From Topomyia yanbarensis (lineage: Eukaryota; Arthropoda; Insecta; Diptera; Culicidae), in NCBI RefSeq assembly GCF_030247195.1, contig NC_080672.1, forward strand, positions 159,891,167-159,955,166: a stretch of DNA of 64,000 bases, written 5' to 3'. Of this stretch, positions 27,272 through 39,765 are shown piece after piece. Within the stretch, counting starts at the first letter, position 1. Every line of letters begins with the position of its first letter. The notes beneath the pieces are model-generated. The model had not been told where the DNA came from and searched no databases. It saw only the letters and a program-made list of their open reading frames with translations. The position numbers were made by a program, and so were the translations under genes.

Positions 27272-28694
27272 TGCGCCGCGTTTAGTATCTCAGAAACAGT
27301 CATAGATGGGTACATTTCGGTTCTCAGAAACATGCCAAGGAATATGATTTTCACCAAATCCTTTTTATGGCATATTCTCAGATACATATAGAATAAAATT
27401 AAACAAAGAAAAAAACCGATTTTTTAAACCATGAGAGTAGAAGACCCCCTTAATTCAATCTTCTCATTTGGGAAATATTGTATAAATCTGTAAACCAGAG
27501 CTTCTGTACTTGCTTCCCGGGACATCACTCGGTACAAGTCAGTTGCTTTAGGCATTCACATGTGTCGTGTGAACTGTTTGGGTTTTATTGTGTATATCTA
27601 GTACTAATTTGGGTACTATTATAGATATACCGTCTAACAAGACACCTACTTGGTGCTAGTTACTAACGAGAAACGATTCGACGATTCGAAGCATAAAAAT
27701 CAAACCTAACATAAATCATGTGATAATTAACAATATAATCAAGTAGTGCAATAAACTCGATCAGAATGATATAACGTAATTATAACAGAACACAATTTTT
27801 GTAACATATTGTGTTATAAATTAGGTCTCGTTAGTAGTTAAAATAACAGAAATTTATAACAAGTAACAATGCGAGTAATAGTTTTGAAATATTCCTGTTA
27901 TGTGTTTCTGATCGCGAACAGAGCCAAATGAATAAAATCCTCTAAAACAATCAATGGAATTTCTGCTAAAATCCAAAATGCTTTATTTTATTAAATTGTA
28001 GGTTGTAATTAAGATTCGTTATTGTAAAATTAACTTAGATTTATTTTTTTTTGTAAGAATCTGCTATTTTTCTTTTGAGGTTTTTTGGAAAATTAGTAAA
28101 ACTGTTTACATACTAACATATCACTTTAAACGCTGGTTTTATTCACTATTATCACATGGCATTTCTCCGCTGTTGTTATATGAGGTGGTGTTGGAATTTC
28201 GTTAGATAGATTTTTCGTTAGTTTCATCTGTCCTTTCTGTTCAGTCATTCAGTGTTGCATTTATTTTTTAATTCCGCTTCGCTAGTTTTCACTGTTTTGA
28301 AGCGCCTTGTTCTTACACATAGAATTGTGTTTTCGTCTTCAGTGATACCTATTATACAGATTATTAATAAGTGTGTAATATAAGTACTATAATTCTCGAT
28401 ATGAAATTATGACGAGAAAAGCTTTAGAACGTTTTCCTCGAAATACAAATAAATAGAAAAGCTTAACCATCAATAGCACAAAACCAATATAGATGGCAAG
28501 GGCCAACACGATATTCTCCTGTCGTAAAATGAATACCATATTTGATAATTACATAGCGATTCGTTAACAACGGTTCGAACTTTCGATTACATGCATCGGA
28601 AATCTGAAACTTACGTTTTGCTTAAAAAAATTTAAATCACTTCGATATTTAGAAAAAAAATCGCAGGATTTTTTTTTTCTTCACAAAAGATCTA
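27272..28694. other. no gene recognised
   Basis: Strongly AT-rich. A cluster of TCAGT-type insect initiator motifs at 28240-28250 could mark a promoter, but no transcript can be traced. Confidence 0.4.
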
Positions 28695-28920
28695 TCAAAA
28701 TGGATACATCTTGAGAATATTCTCGCATACTTCCTCCTGAATTTCACTGGGGATATTTATTGCCGCAGCTTCCAACTCTGCCTCACCATATTCCGTTTGT
28801 TCGGGTTTTCTCTTTTAATACCTTTTGTGCCTTGCGAAGAAGATTTCAAACCGTATGCAATATGCTTGGGATTCTCCCTCTCTTCATACGGCTTTTGATT
28901 CCATTTACCAGGCGATATTC
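28695..28920 (-). pseudogene. candidate terminal coding segment, frameshifted, unrecognised
   Basis: On the minus strand an acceptor-like TGTGTCACAG precedes an open frame (SPGKWNQKPYEERENPKHIA and on). After about 35 codons, at an AAAAGAGAAAAC run, the sensible reading moves to another frame (EQTEYGEAELEAAAINIPSE, then EEVCENILKMYPF and stop at 28695). The two halves look like one acidic protein with a one-base slip. No family recognised; it may be chance. Confidence 0.25.
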
Positions 28921-28974
28921 CTGTGACACAGGTTATTCATTCCACCTGCCAAAGCCATCCCTCGTTTTGTAGCA

Positions 28975-29422
28975 AAACTGCTATTACCCAAGTAACCAAT
29001 AAGCATTATAACGTAGACTAATATCTGCTTTAGATCCACATATAAAGCAGTCTTATAGAGCCGTGAAGCCCTAAATACTGATATAATGCTAGTATTATGC
29101 CAGAAAAGGCGAAATATAGTGCTACTACTGTGCAGAGATTGACAGCTCGTTTCTGCAGTACTAATGCTATTATATAGCACCAACGCGCAATATAATCTTC
29201 AAGAAGAATTACATAACAAATAAACCCACAGTATTACAATAGCATTATATCGGCTTTCTATTTGCTCTATAAAGGCACTAAATGCACATGTAAAGCTTAA
29301 ATGCTTTAAAGATCCTTGAAGCACAGAGAACAGACATCCATGATCGAACAAAAATATTTAAAAAACGTGTGTAAACATTTGAATTAATGTACGAAAAACA
29401 CTAGCGCCGCCACACCGACCTA
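28975..29422. repeat. AT-rich tract with recurrent ATAATGCTA-type motifs
   Basis: Motifs like AATGCTATTATA, ATAATGCTAG and TAGCATTATA recur on both strands from 28998 to 29260, and again with TAATGCTGTAATG at about 29850. This suggests a diverged MITE from about 28980 to 29880 interrupted by other sequence. Ends not established. Confidence 0.35.
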
Positions 29423-29588
29423 TCCCAACTATCCGTCAAATCGATTCCGGAACCAGTTCGAAATCCTGGATGGAATCAGCATAGAATCTAGCTCAAAGAA
29501 AACAACCGATTCCGACTCTATCGGTTGACGCATTTGAGCTGGAATTCATGCTGGAAGTCCGAATCGGTTCCGGACTAGTTTGACTGGG
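29423..29588. mobile_element. short hairpin MITE, CCCAGT family
   Basis: Left arm CCCAACTATCCGTCAAATCG with GATTCCGGAACC; the complement of the right end begins CCCAGTCAAACTAGTCCGGA. A sister element with CCCAGT ends lies at 56880-57047. Non-coding. Confidence 0.55.
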
Positions 29589-29884
29589 TAGAGTAATAAC
29601 CGCTGTCAATTCTGTCGCACCCAGCCACAAAAAAACATGACGACAGTAGCGCACCTGGTTTAGATATCCAAACTACCTTCGAAACCGTTAGAGATTTTAC
29701 ACAAGTTGAATGCTGAAGATGGACGTCTGTTCTGTGTGCTTGAAGCATGTACGCGTTATATCAGCTTTATATACGCATATAGAGCGAGCGATAATGCTCT
29801 ATTTCGGCTGTGCATTTATGCGTTATTGATGCTAATATAGACCTTTATTGCACTGTTAATGCTGTAATGAAGATTTAATGCAAC

Positions 29885-30365
29885 AGCAAGCCAAAGCTTG
29901 TCTTGGCTTAGCAGGCCTATGCGAAAGCACTATGCTATATTTCACCCTAAGGAGGAAAATTGGTAAACACCAAAAATTCTCACAAGAGCGAAATTTTTTT
30001 GGTAAAACAAGTCTTTGCACTTGAAAGGCACAAATCCTTACTTGCTACATGGGTGCGTCTCGGCTTCGCCTCATCAGAAAACGACACTAACTTTTTGTCG
30101 GAATAGATTAGCGCAAAAATATATAGCATAGTGCTTTCGCATAGGCCTGCTAAGCCAAGACAAGCTTCGGCTTCACTATGTCTCATCGGCACAAACAGAA
30201 CTTCTGCTCGGACGGGACATCACGTTTGATCAGTCGTTCGATTGAAACACAAAGTGTGTTTTAGTTTTTAGGGATTTACGTGAAGCCGGCGCTAATATAT
30301 TCCGACAAAAAGTTAGTGTCGGTTTCTGATGAGGCGAAGCCGAAACGCAGCCATGTAACATGTAG
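29885..30365. repeat. compound inverted-repeat region
   Basis: Two nested inverted pairs. 29891-29946 matches 30112-30172 inverted (core CTTGGCTTAGCAGGCCTATG). 30030-30115 matches 30278-30365 inverted (core CATCAGAAAACGACACTAAC against GTTAGTGTCGGTTTCTGATG). The inner part is related to the 53259-53613 repeat (CTAAGGAGGAAAAT, GGCACAAATCCTTACTT). Confidence 0.55.
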
Positions 30366-30685
30366 TAGGGGGATGATCCCATTTTCGCCATGTTTCTATT
30401 ATCACCATCATTTGAAGCCGTTGGTTAGAGCTGTGCCTACCAATTTTGTTCAACGCATTGAGTCAAATGGTAGCGCAACAATGGGGGGTTTCGATTCGAG
30501 TTTGCGTTGAGCTCAAACACGATAATTTCACTGTTTTCTGCGCTTTTGTGATATTATATTGGTTCTTAACAACGAAGCAAAGCTGTTGATGTCAATTTTT
30601 ACGCATTCCATTGATTGTAGGCCATGAAATTAATAAATTAGTGAGGCACCTTGCTTAGTATGGTGAAAATAGGCACTTTACCCTA
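30366..30685. mobile_element. 320-bp MITE, copy 2 of 2
   Basis: Same family and length as 6074-6393. Left end TAGGGGGATGATCCCATTTT; complement of right end TAGGGTAAAGTGCCTATTTT. Its last bases are part of the CCCTAGAT target duplicated by the hAT-ended element that follows. Confidence 0.65.
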
Positions 30686-30897
30686 GATCAGTGGCGTAGT
30701 AGCGGGGGGGGTTTTGGGGACCAAACCCCCCCCGAAATATTTTGGAGAAATTTGAAAAAATTGAATATGTTAAACAAAAATATGCCTAATATTTTAAATG
30801 AAATTCTCAAAGTTTCATTTGCAAAAGTTATCTTGTAAAAAAAATTTCTTGTAGTGGAAATTGACTGCACACTCGACACCTACCTGTCGGTACGTTG

Positions 30898-33800
30898 TGG
30901 AGGCTAGCTCAACCGCCGAGGACTATAACGAGTAGATCGCGGCGAAGCGAGGAGCTGGGAGCTTAATGGTTCACGAAACGGATATCGGTACCGAGAGAAA
31001 TTTCTCCACATTCTGTACTCCTTGACTGACGGCGAACATGGACTGGTGAGTGTGAGAGAAGTATCCCCATAGAGGCCACCAGGCGATTCGCTACCGCATC
31101 GGCCAATGGAACCCTGCTGCAGCACGAAGAAGGACGGGCGGCAAGCTAAAGTGGAAGACGATAGCCTTTAACGAAAACCTCTTTGTTGAGTTACTTCGGC
31201 GAACAACGGAATCAAGTACGTTGATACGGCTGACGGCTAACAAGAAGGATTGTGACGGCTTGTGACGTTACAATGTCACGAAAACTAGGGCCATGTAGTA
31301 GACGGCGTGCAGCTTACTGGTTAAATGAGTAACTCAGTATGCTATACGCTGCTTGTCTTAGATCCAGAAGGCGGGCTCAGAGCGCAAGATCGGAGAGTGA
31401 GAGAGGAGCGCAAGCGACGTATCTAGAAGGTAGGGACTTTTTAAAACAGGAGATCAAGCTTAGCAAGCCATTTGCCATAAGTAGCTGTGCTGAGAAATAA
31501 ACGCCAGTCCCTGGGGGACGCGTACTGAGTCGTCATGACGAAGACGAGGGTCCGTCGACACCAGCTGAAATATGCCCGGTTAAGCTAAACATAATCGTTG
31601 AGGGTCTCTTCCCGAATCACGATTCAACTACCTGGTCACCGACGCCGTACGGCGAAGAAGAAGGAGGTAACACAATCGAGTGGCAAGTGACTAACGACGA
31701 GCTCAAAGACGCGTCGATGTGACGATGTGACGAATCAAAGAAAACCCCCGGTCCGGATGGAATACCAACAGCGGCGCTGAAAGCTGCGATCCTGGCATAT
31801 CCGTACATGTTCAGGATGCTACTGCTGAAGTCTTTAGACGATAGTAATCCCCGAAATGAGGAAGGTACAGAAACTGATGTTGCTGCCAAAGTCAGGGAAG
31901 TCACCGGGCCATCCAGCCTCGAATAGACCAATGCCGCAGCGTGGCATAAAAGAATGACCCAGATCCTGAAGAGCTACTTCCAGAGTAGAGCACTGCTGTA
32001 CCAGACGAACAAAAGGGCAGAAGGCAATGCGAGTCGCAGCGGGCGTTACTCAGGGCTCCATTCTCTGTCAAACACTTTGGAATGGGATGTAAGATGCACT
32101 GATAACATAAATTCGTGAATAAAATAAATCATGCAATGCACGAATTCATTCGTCGTTTTCTGCAACGAAGTATTTTCGTGCATTGTAAATAGTAATTTTC
32201 GTTCATTTCATGAACGAGAATGGCCGTATGGTGAACGAAAGCTTTCGTAAATTTTACACATTTAATGTACACTGCACGAATGATATCGTTGATAACGACA
32301 TTATTTTTCGTGAATGAAATGAAATGTTTTGTTTATTTTAATAAACGTTTGTGTATATGACGAACGATTTCGTCGCACGAAATCTTTTCGTTTATTTTAG
32401 AAAAGTTTTCGTATTTATTGGCCTCTTATTGTTTTCAGTCGATCTTTTAAGATCGATGTTTTTTTTTATTTAAAAAAATCGATCTGGCCAATTCGATTTT
32501 ATTGTGATTCGAGGAAATGGCCGCTTGATGAACGAAAGTTTCGTTTATTTTAATAAACGTTTATGTATAATACAAACGAATTCGTTGGTCGCATTCGATC
32601 TTTTAGGATCGATGTTTGACAACACCGATATCGCTCTGGCAGAGAAAAACTCAAAATTATTCATACAAATTCAACGAGCAGTTCGCGACGGCTCAACTGA
32701 TTCTGTACTGCTCCAGATTCTGAATCAACTGGAAGCGAAAGAGGCTCAGGAAATCTTCCTGCAACCGGCGGACACGGATACGACTACTAAATAGTCAGAC
32801 AACAACAATTATCTGACGAACAGCAACAATGGCTCCATATTGCTCCTTTGACGTGGACGGTTTGACGAATGGTGCTCGTAAATATTATAAAGATATTCGT
32901 ATATAACAGCGAACGACTCGTTTGCTGAATGAAGCTGTTTCGTAATAAGCTAACGAAAGTCATTTCGTGGTTTTCACGAAAAACTCGTAATAAAAAACAA
33001 AAGTGTTTCGATAGAACTACGAACGATTCATCATATGTACGAAAATCTCGTATATTTTATGGAAGTTGTTTGTACGAAATTAATTCCTAGAGATTTACGA
33101 ATATATTCTATCAGTGTGGGATCTTTACACTGCGGCTGCCCAGGAAAGTGAAAATCGTTGGTTTCGTGGACGATGTGTCAATAATGGTGAGACACTTGAA
33201 GAAATGGAGGTGTCGGTGACGGAGACAATAGATGCGATCAAGAGCTGGATGAACGGGTCAAGCTGCAAATAGCTCACCACAAGACGTTGTTGTTGGACAG
33301 CAACTGCAAAGGGGTTCAGCGGATACAGATCACCATCGAAGGGCATGTGATTGCATCGAAGCGTGCACTGAAGCAATTGGGAGTGATAATCGACGACTGA
33401 TTGAGCTTAAACAACCACGTTGGTTACACATGCGAAATGTCGGGTCTTTATCTAGTGTTTAGTCATCGATACTGCTTGGGGTGCGGCGCTGAAATCCAAG
33501 TGAAACCGCGAAAAGCTGAACAGGACGCTTCGACTACTGGTCGTACGAGTTGCGATTGCGTACCGGAGACAGTATGCCGTGATGCCGAGATGATCCCCAT
33601 CTGCATTACCCTGACGGAGGATATCAAGTGCTACAATCAATGAAATGTCAGAAACGTGAGGAATATGATGAGAATCGATGATGACGTAGCAGCAGGAATG
33701 GGATAATACGGAGAAAGGAAAGTGGACCTACTGGCTCATCCAAACCTGTCGACGTGGGTCAATAGAATGCACGGAAAGATGACCTTCAACCTGAAACAGC

Positions 33801-33960
33801 TTCTACCGAGCCACGGCTGCTTAAGGAGTATCTTCATCGGTGTGGGTACGCAACGTCAACACTGTGCCTAGAGCGTCTTTGAGTGTCCGGGATTTCAAGT
33901 ATTTGAATGTCCGAGGAGAGTCTTTGAATGTCCGAGGTTTGAAGTGACGTGCTACTTAAA
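30898..33960 (+). pseudogene. R1-like non-LTR retrotransposon remnant
   Basis: Degraded RT. KTPGPDGIPTAALKAAI is at 31740-31795, a LPKSGKSPGHP-like stretch at about 31885, RVAAGVTQGSILCQTLWNGM at about 32030-32090, and after the 1-kb insertion LRLPRKVKIVGFVDDVSIMV at about 33130-33190 (VDD in place of ADD). Multiple frameshifts and stops. The CCGCCGAGGACTA repeat unit seen at 30908 and again at 34381 onward may be part of the same element's untranslated region. R1 placement rests on the GVTQGS/LWN and VGFVDD motifs. Confidence 0.65.
32097..33116. mobile_element. 1.02-kb element with CACTGATA ends
   Basis: Left end CACTGATAACATAAATTCGT; complement of right end CACTGATAGAATATATTCGT. It splits the R1-like RT between LWNGM and the LRLP block; joining the flanks suggests only a TG duplication (2 bp). 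The interior is packed with TTCGT/ACGAA motifs and two copies of a CGATCTTTTA(A/G)GATCGATGTT hairpin. It also carries a 97-codon frame (32504-32794) with a helical, Gln- and Glu-rich C-terminus that I do not recognise. Superfamily unknown. Confidence 0.6.
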
Positions 33961-34055
33961 ATGGGAGAACCGGACATCAACCCGGATAATGTACCCTACA
34001 GAATGACAATCGACGTAGAGACGTGGAACGCAGTAAACAGAGATATGATGTAGAT

Positions 34056-34288
34056 CAGTGATTCTCAACCTGGGGTCCGCGGGCCCCAGGGGGCCGCGAA
34101 GTCATTGCTGGGAGTCCGCGAAGAAAAATATATTTTCCGAGTGCATATTGAAATTTCAAATCTTGTTTCCTAACAAATTGAAAATAACATATTGATAGCA
34201 TACAAAATTGATGTTCATCTGTGGGGGTCCGCAGGACCCAGTGTGATATCTAAGGGGTCCGTGGTACGAAAAAGGTTGAGAACCGATG
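34056..34288. mobile_element. hAT-type MITE (TTCTCAACCT ends)
   Basis: Begins CAGTGATTCTCAACCTGGGG and ends with AAAAAGGTTGAGAACCGATG, imperfect terminal inverted repeats of a very widespread hAT MITE type (GGGGTCCGCG blocks inside). No clean 8-bp duplication is visible. Confidence 0.65.
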
Positions 34289-34329
34289 ATGGCATTACCG
34301 TCTTACAGCGGAATAGACCTCGAACAACG

Positions 34330-35260
34330 ATTTCGGGAGAGCAATCACCGCCAGGGAACTCTCCGCAGGTATAAGCTAGATCCACCGCCGAGGACTAGTC
34401 GAGTAAACCGCAACAGAGCAGCGAGTATGAACCGTCGAAACGCCAGCGAACCAGACGTCACGCTCCATGCGAATTCGCCGGACAGACCACGGCTCCCCAG
34501 AATCGATATTGGGAAAACTTTTTTCGCCAGGGAACTTTCCGTTAGCGTAAGCTAGATTCACCGCTGGGGACTAGACGGATTAGACATCAATGAGACACCA
34601 CTAGTCGCGGGTCATCGGCGCACCAGTGCACCGGATACCCAGCTTCACCAGAATCGCCGAACTGACCTCGGCACCTAGCTGATTGGCTTGATCTCGGGAG
34701 AACTTCTCTCGCCGGGGAATTCTCTGTTGGAGTAGGCCAGGTCCATCGTCGGGGACTAGACCGAATTGTTCGCGAACAAGTCGAGGACTGAATGGACCAT
34801 CAAGGAAGTAGTGTTAAATGGCCCAAGAAGAGAACTAAATGGCTTAAAGGAGTTGCGGTGCTAAATAGCACCGGTTACGGAGCCAAAGGGCTCAAGAAGT
34901 TGTAGTACTGAAACCAAATAAGAATCGGTATCGGGAGAACTTCTTTCGTCTGGGACCTCTCCTTTAGCTTACAGTCAGATTCACCGCCGGGAACGAGACC
35001 GCGTAGACCGCTACGATACACCACCAGCAAACCGGATGCCCCACTCTACCGGAATCGCCGAACTGACCGTAGCACATGGCTGGTTGGCTCGAACTTCTCT
35101 CGCCGGGGAACTTTTCGTCGGAGTAGGCTAGATCTATCGTCGGGGACTAGACCGAGTAGTTCGCGAACCAGTCGGAAGCTCAACGAGGAAGTGGTACTAA
35201 ATGGCACAAGGGAACTGAAGGGCTCAGTAAATTAGACAGTCTGAAGTTTGCCGCCCAGAT
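34330..35260. repeat. diverged tandem repeat, units of about 160-240 bp
   Basis: At least five units centred on TAGATYCACCGCCGAGGACTA-like motifs (34381, 34556, 34742, 34979, 35137), each with a nearby GGGAACTYTYCG element. A further unit lies at 30900. Non-coding. Confidence 0.6.
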
Positions 35261-35462
35261 TGTCCTCGTAGGGGAAGAGCATTTATTCTATACCAACAGC
35301 TAGCTTTCCTACCTTGACTACCCAAACCTGTTCCCTGAGTTGTTGGTTTTTGAACATTTTTTCCTGCTCAGAATGTTTTTGAACATTTTTTCATATATAT
35401 ACAAAAAAAATTTCATATCCCCCCCCGAAAAATTTTCTTACTACGCCACTGCCCTAGATGAG

Positions 35463-36090
35463 TTTTGACTAGTTGCTTCGGCGCATGTTTTTCCGTAGTG
35501 GGTTGTATGGTTACAGAATTGGCATGTTGGGGTCTGCCCGGGATATGTGATTAGCGTTGTTTGCTTATAGGTCACGCCATCCTTCGATGATTTGCATTCG
35601 ATAGTCATGTAAGAAGGTATTGGTTTAGTCACTCGCATTCTCACAATACGAACGCCGTTGGGAATGCCGGTGAAAAAATTTCTCCAGGTGTCATTCGTAA
35701 TAGATTCTACTTCTCCATATTGCGACATGATTTGTTTGATGTAATCTTCCTTAGTGCGCGGGGCCAAATCATGGATACGCACGTCCACCATGTCATTTTC
35801 CATATGTACAGGGATCTTGATTCTGGTGTTATTAAATTCGACCTCGTGTTGCATGTTGTTCTTTGCAATGAAGTTTTCGGCCTGTGCTAAGCTTCTAAAC
35901 GTGATCAAAATACAGTTTTTTACGTGATATAGCTGAATGTACATAACTTCAGCGAGATTAAGCTCCATTTTCACTTTAACTAATTTTTCCACTTCCTAAA
36001 CTGTGGGTCTAACACGAGTTTTATTAAAGTTGATCGATATCGTGTTATCCCGTAGCACAGGCAGTTTTGTTTCATTTGGTAAACTCATTT
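35463..36090 (-). pseudogene. ORF1 (gag-like) remnant of a non-LTR retrotransposon
   Basis: Minus-strand frame from MSLPNETKLPVLRDNTISIN (start near 36088) runs through one TAG at 35996 into an about 180-codon open stretch ending near 35463. It has a charged region and one zinc knuckle CQFCNHTTHYGKTC (CX2CX4HX4C, about 35495-35536), as in RNA-binding ORF1 proteins. The 3' end is lost where the 30366 MITE and hAT element sit. The RAG1-like element is inserted upstream of its start (36131/42579). The clade is not certain. Confidence 0.65.
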
Positions 36091-36207
36091 CACTCCGCAG
36101 CCGGGGCAACGATACAATTTGTATGTGCACTCACGGTGTTCCTAAAACCGTTATTAACAAAAAAATGACCATAAATTTGTCATACGGCATTCGAAAGATA
36201 CAGTATC

Positions 36208-39200
36208 CAAGCATCTCCGTATCGCAGCTTGTTCCCCTTCCTGATAACAGTACATTCTGCTCTCCCCGCGCTATTTGCGGTGATAGTGATCATCGAGCCC
36301 ACAGTCCTGAAACTTGGAATGCAGCACGACACCTCTCATATGACACTGATGGTTTGCGGATTTACTATCAGAACGCGAGAGGGCTTAAGACGAAAATTGA
36401 TGACGTGTATTTAGCTGCTGTGGACGGTGACTACGATGTTTGCGTCTTCACCGAAACATGGCTCGATGCGCGTATAACATCAGTGCAGCTTTTCGGCGAT
36501 GCTTACACCGTATACCGTGCGGACCGAAATAGTGGCAACAGTATTCGTGGACGTGGAGGAGGAGTTTTGATTGCTGTTTCCACCGCATTTGCCTCATGTG
36601 AGATTGATGTAGGTAGTTTAACCAGTGTTGAGGCTGTTTGGGTTAGAATTACAACTCCATCGAGGAACTTATATATTGGTGCTGTCTATATTCCTCCTGA
36701 AAAGCGACTCGACTGCAATATCATGCAACTTCACATGGATGCTGTGAATAACGCTTCTTCACAAGCTGGCGCGGATGGCGTGATGATTGTCCTTGGTGAT
36801 TTCAATCAGCCAGGGCTCATTTGGGTGCCGTCACGACACGGATACGCTTACCCAGACCCGATTGCTTCGACAACCAACATCGCCAGTCGTTTGCTACTGG
36901 ACGGATTTGCTTTCAACGGGCTAAGTCAAGTAAGCATGATTCCTAACCACCAGTCACGCTTTCTGGATCTCGTCTTTGTTAGTGAAACTATTATACCTGT
37001 ATGTTCCGTCAATGAAGCATCCAGCGTGATTGTTCCACTTGACAACTTTCATCCCGCGCTTGAAATCTCAATTGGCACTATTCGATCAGTTCAGTATGTA
37101 GAAACTCTTTCTGTCGACCGTCTCAACTTTCGCAAAACTGATTTTGTAAAGCTGCGCAGTTCTCTGTCGCAAATTGATTGGAGTGTACTGCATGCCCAAG
37201 TGAGTGTTAATGCTGCAGTTGCCATCTACAAGCGACTACTACTGAACTGTGTTGAGACCTCAGTGCCTAAATGTCAGCCTCCTAGCAAGCCACCCTGGTC
37301 AAACAGCACTCTTCGAAAGCTAAAACGTACTCGAGCAAAAACCCTGCGTGCGTACACAAATCGACGGTGTCCTCTTTCTAAGCGCATGTTCACTTTAGCC
37401 AGTAATGAGTATCGTTGTTACAACAAGCTTCTGTACAAACGCTATGTAAACCGCATCCAGAATAATCTACGCCGAAACCCGAAGGGCTTTTGGTCATTTG
37501 TCAACACGAAGCGTAAAGAAACTGGACTTCCATCAAGGATGCTTTACGACGGCGAAGAAGCTACGACAACTGTGGCGAAATGTACGCTGTTTGCCAGATT
37601 CTTCTCGAGTGTTTTTTCAACTGACTCGCCAACCGCAAACGAACTCGAAAATGCCTCTCGCGACGTTCCTGCTTGTGCTGTTGATTTGGATGTGTTTACT
37701 GTCTCTGAACAAATGGTTATATCTGCAATTCGGAAAACCAAGTCATCTTATGCACCCGGCCTCAGTGCTATACCTTCAACTATATTAAAAAAATGTTCGG
37801 ACTTACTTGTAACACCACTTGCATATATTTTTAACCTATCGCTTCAGCAGCAAACGTTTCCTGAGGATTGGAAATGCTCAGTTATGTTCCCGGTATTCAA
37901 GAAAGGTGACAAACGCAACATAGCGAACTATCGCGGAATCTCTTCGCTAGGAGTCGAATCTAAAGTTTTTGAATCAATTATCAACGAGGCGTTATTTTCT
38001 GCTTGTCGACACTACATTAGTACATCTCAGCACGGATTTTTCCCAGGACGTTCAGTCGAGACGAATCTCGTCTGCTTTACGTCATTTTGCACGGAACAAA
38101 TGTCTAAGAAATTGCAGGTGGATACTATTTACACTGATCTAAAGGCAGCTTTTGATAGGGTTAATCATGAGATACTGATAACAAAGCTTGATAAGCTAGG
38201 GTGTTCTACTAGATTCTGCCATTGGCTTCGATCCTACCTTGTGCACCGTGAAATCGTTGTTCAAATTGGCGATATTGTTTCAGAATCCTTTTTCAACACT
38301 TCCGGAGTTCCTCAAGGTAGTACGCTAGGTCCACTACTTTTTTCACTGTTCGTGAACGATGCGGTTTTCGTTCTAAGCCGTGGAGGAAAGCTGTTTTTTG
38401 CCGACGACTTAAAATTTTTTCTTGTTATACGGAATGAAGCCGATTGCCGTGAGCTACAGCATCTTATTGACACCTTTTATAGCTGGTGTGTAAGAAACAT
38501 GATGGTCCTTAGCGTTGCAAAATGTTTTGTCATCAGCTATTATCGAACGAGAAATATGGTTACCTTCAACTATAACATCGCAGGAACTCTACTACAACGC
38601 GTTGACCACGTGAAGGATCTAGGAGTCATTCTTGATGATAAGCTAACGTATACTCATCACGTCTCAGCGACCATCGACAGAGCCAATCGTTTGCTGGGAT
38701 TTATTTTCAAAATATCCAACGAATTTCGGGATCCTCTATGCTTCAAGGCTCTTTATTGCTCATTGGTGCGCCCGCAGTTGGAATTTGCAAACGTCGTTTG
38801 GTGCCCGTATCAAGCTACGTGGAGCCTTAGGATCGAAGCAGTCCAGCGTAAATTCATACGATATGCGTTACGTGAATTGCCGTGGAACGATCCATTAAAC
38901 CTGCCACCGTACGAGGACCGTTGTCGTCTTTTAGGACTTAATACTTTAACACGCCGGAGACATGCAGCGCAAGCTACCTTCGTGTCAAAGATTCTGCTGG
39001 CTGAATATGATGATCCGGAGCTACTAGCGCAAATCAACCTCTACGCGCCTACCCGTTCTCTTCGCCCTCGAGCCCTGCTGCATTCTGAAATGCGCAGCAC
39101 TAACTACGCTACCAATAGTCCAATTTTAGCAATGAGTCGTCGCTTCAACGAGTTTGCTGAAATTTTCGACTTCGTCATGAACTCTTCGCAGTTTCGTCGC

Positions 39201-39221
39201 CGTGTATTGTCACTATTTTAA
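36208..39221 (+). CDS. endonuclease-reverse transcriptase polyprotein (5'-truncated)
   Basis: One open frame without stops. The frame is also open upstream to 36003, but that part is the host inverted repeat and flank, not the element. AP endonuclease motifs: YYQNARGL (about 36363), FTETWL (36448), RGRGGGVLIAV, AVYIPPE, VLGDFNQPG (about 36790), LDLVFVS and DNFHPA in the SDH position. Linker PPWSNSTL (37290). RT: SYAPGLSAIPS, NYRGISSLGVESKVFE, HGFFPGRS, TDLKAAFDRVNHE, GVPQGSTLGPLLF, FADDLKFF (about 38398) and KDLGVILDDKL. It ends RRVLSLF at 39218. Same clade as 17531-21616 but a different family. Intact enzyme frame suggests a fairly recent insertion, later than the RAG1-like element. Confidence 0.88.
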
Positions 39222-39310
39222 TTATGTTTAGTTTACCTTAGTTTAGTATAGTTCATTAAGACAAATTGTCAGTTGGACTTTTTTTATACAAATACAAATA
39301 CAAATACAAA
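36208..39310 (+). mobile_element. 5'-truncated CR1/L2-like retrotransposon in the RAG1-like element
   Basis: Inserted in the left inverted repeat after AAGCATCT; the repeat resumes at CTTCTCAG, giving a short ATCT-type duplication. The 3' tail is (TACAAA)n at about 39288-39308. ORF1 is missing, as expected from 5' truncation during target-primed reverse transcription. Confidence 0.85.
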
Positions 39311-39765
39311 TCTTCTCAGTGAATTTCAAAATGATCCATCGAGGGATTCGAGAGAAATTGCGATTTGAAGTTTTATGACAGGTTTCATAAGGTTACCAGC
39401 AAACACCCATAGGTTTGGTCTGATCTTTATAAACAAAAAATATTTTTCTGCTCATTCGGTACTTTCCATTCGAAAGATACAGTATTCAACTACATTTCCT
39501 GCAAGTTTGAAAATGTTTCATTGATAGAATAGAAAGTTATGACGATTTGAATGTGGTATGCGGTCGTAGATGGGTTTTCTACCAGACTTCAAGCGTGAAT
39601 CCATGTTTGTTCATTGACTAATTAGATTGTTTATACGTGTCGCGGTTTTAAAGGAAAACCTTACCAATTAGTTACATAAATATAATGTACAAAAGATTTT
39701 ATTTATGTGCTGCACTGAAAAAATCGGTTCAAAAACGGATCACAGTTCATAGCAATTGTGCAAAT

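Larger units (their letters stand above)
30689..35451. mobile_element. hAT-ended element, 4.76 kb, filled with other elements
   Basis: Termini CAGTGGCGTAGTA and exact complement, each followed inward by a run of G (or C) of 8-10. The 8-bp sequence CCCTAGAT flanks it at 30681-30688 and 35452-35459. An 8-bp duplication and CAGTGGCGTAG ends are classic hAT features. No hAT transposase is visible. The interior consists of R1-like retrotransposon remains, a 1-kb CACTGATA element, another hAT MITE and tandem repeats, so the original was probably a short non-autonomous element. Confidence 0.8.
36132..39725 (+). repeat. left terminal inverted repeat (split)
   Basis: First 76 bp at 36132-36207, rest at 39311-39725 after the retrotransposon insertion. 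It begins with CACGGTG, close to the RAG signal heptamer CACAGTG. Confidence 0.85.

Noticed and set aside
34330..35260. CRISPR-like array
   Set aside because: Diverged tandem units in insect DNA, with no short identical repeats or unique spacers.
36003..36207. First 68 codons of the 1072-codon frame as true N-terminus
   Set aside because: This part is flank and inverted repeat of the RAG1-like element; the same sequence occurs inverted at 42503-42578.
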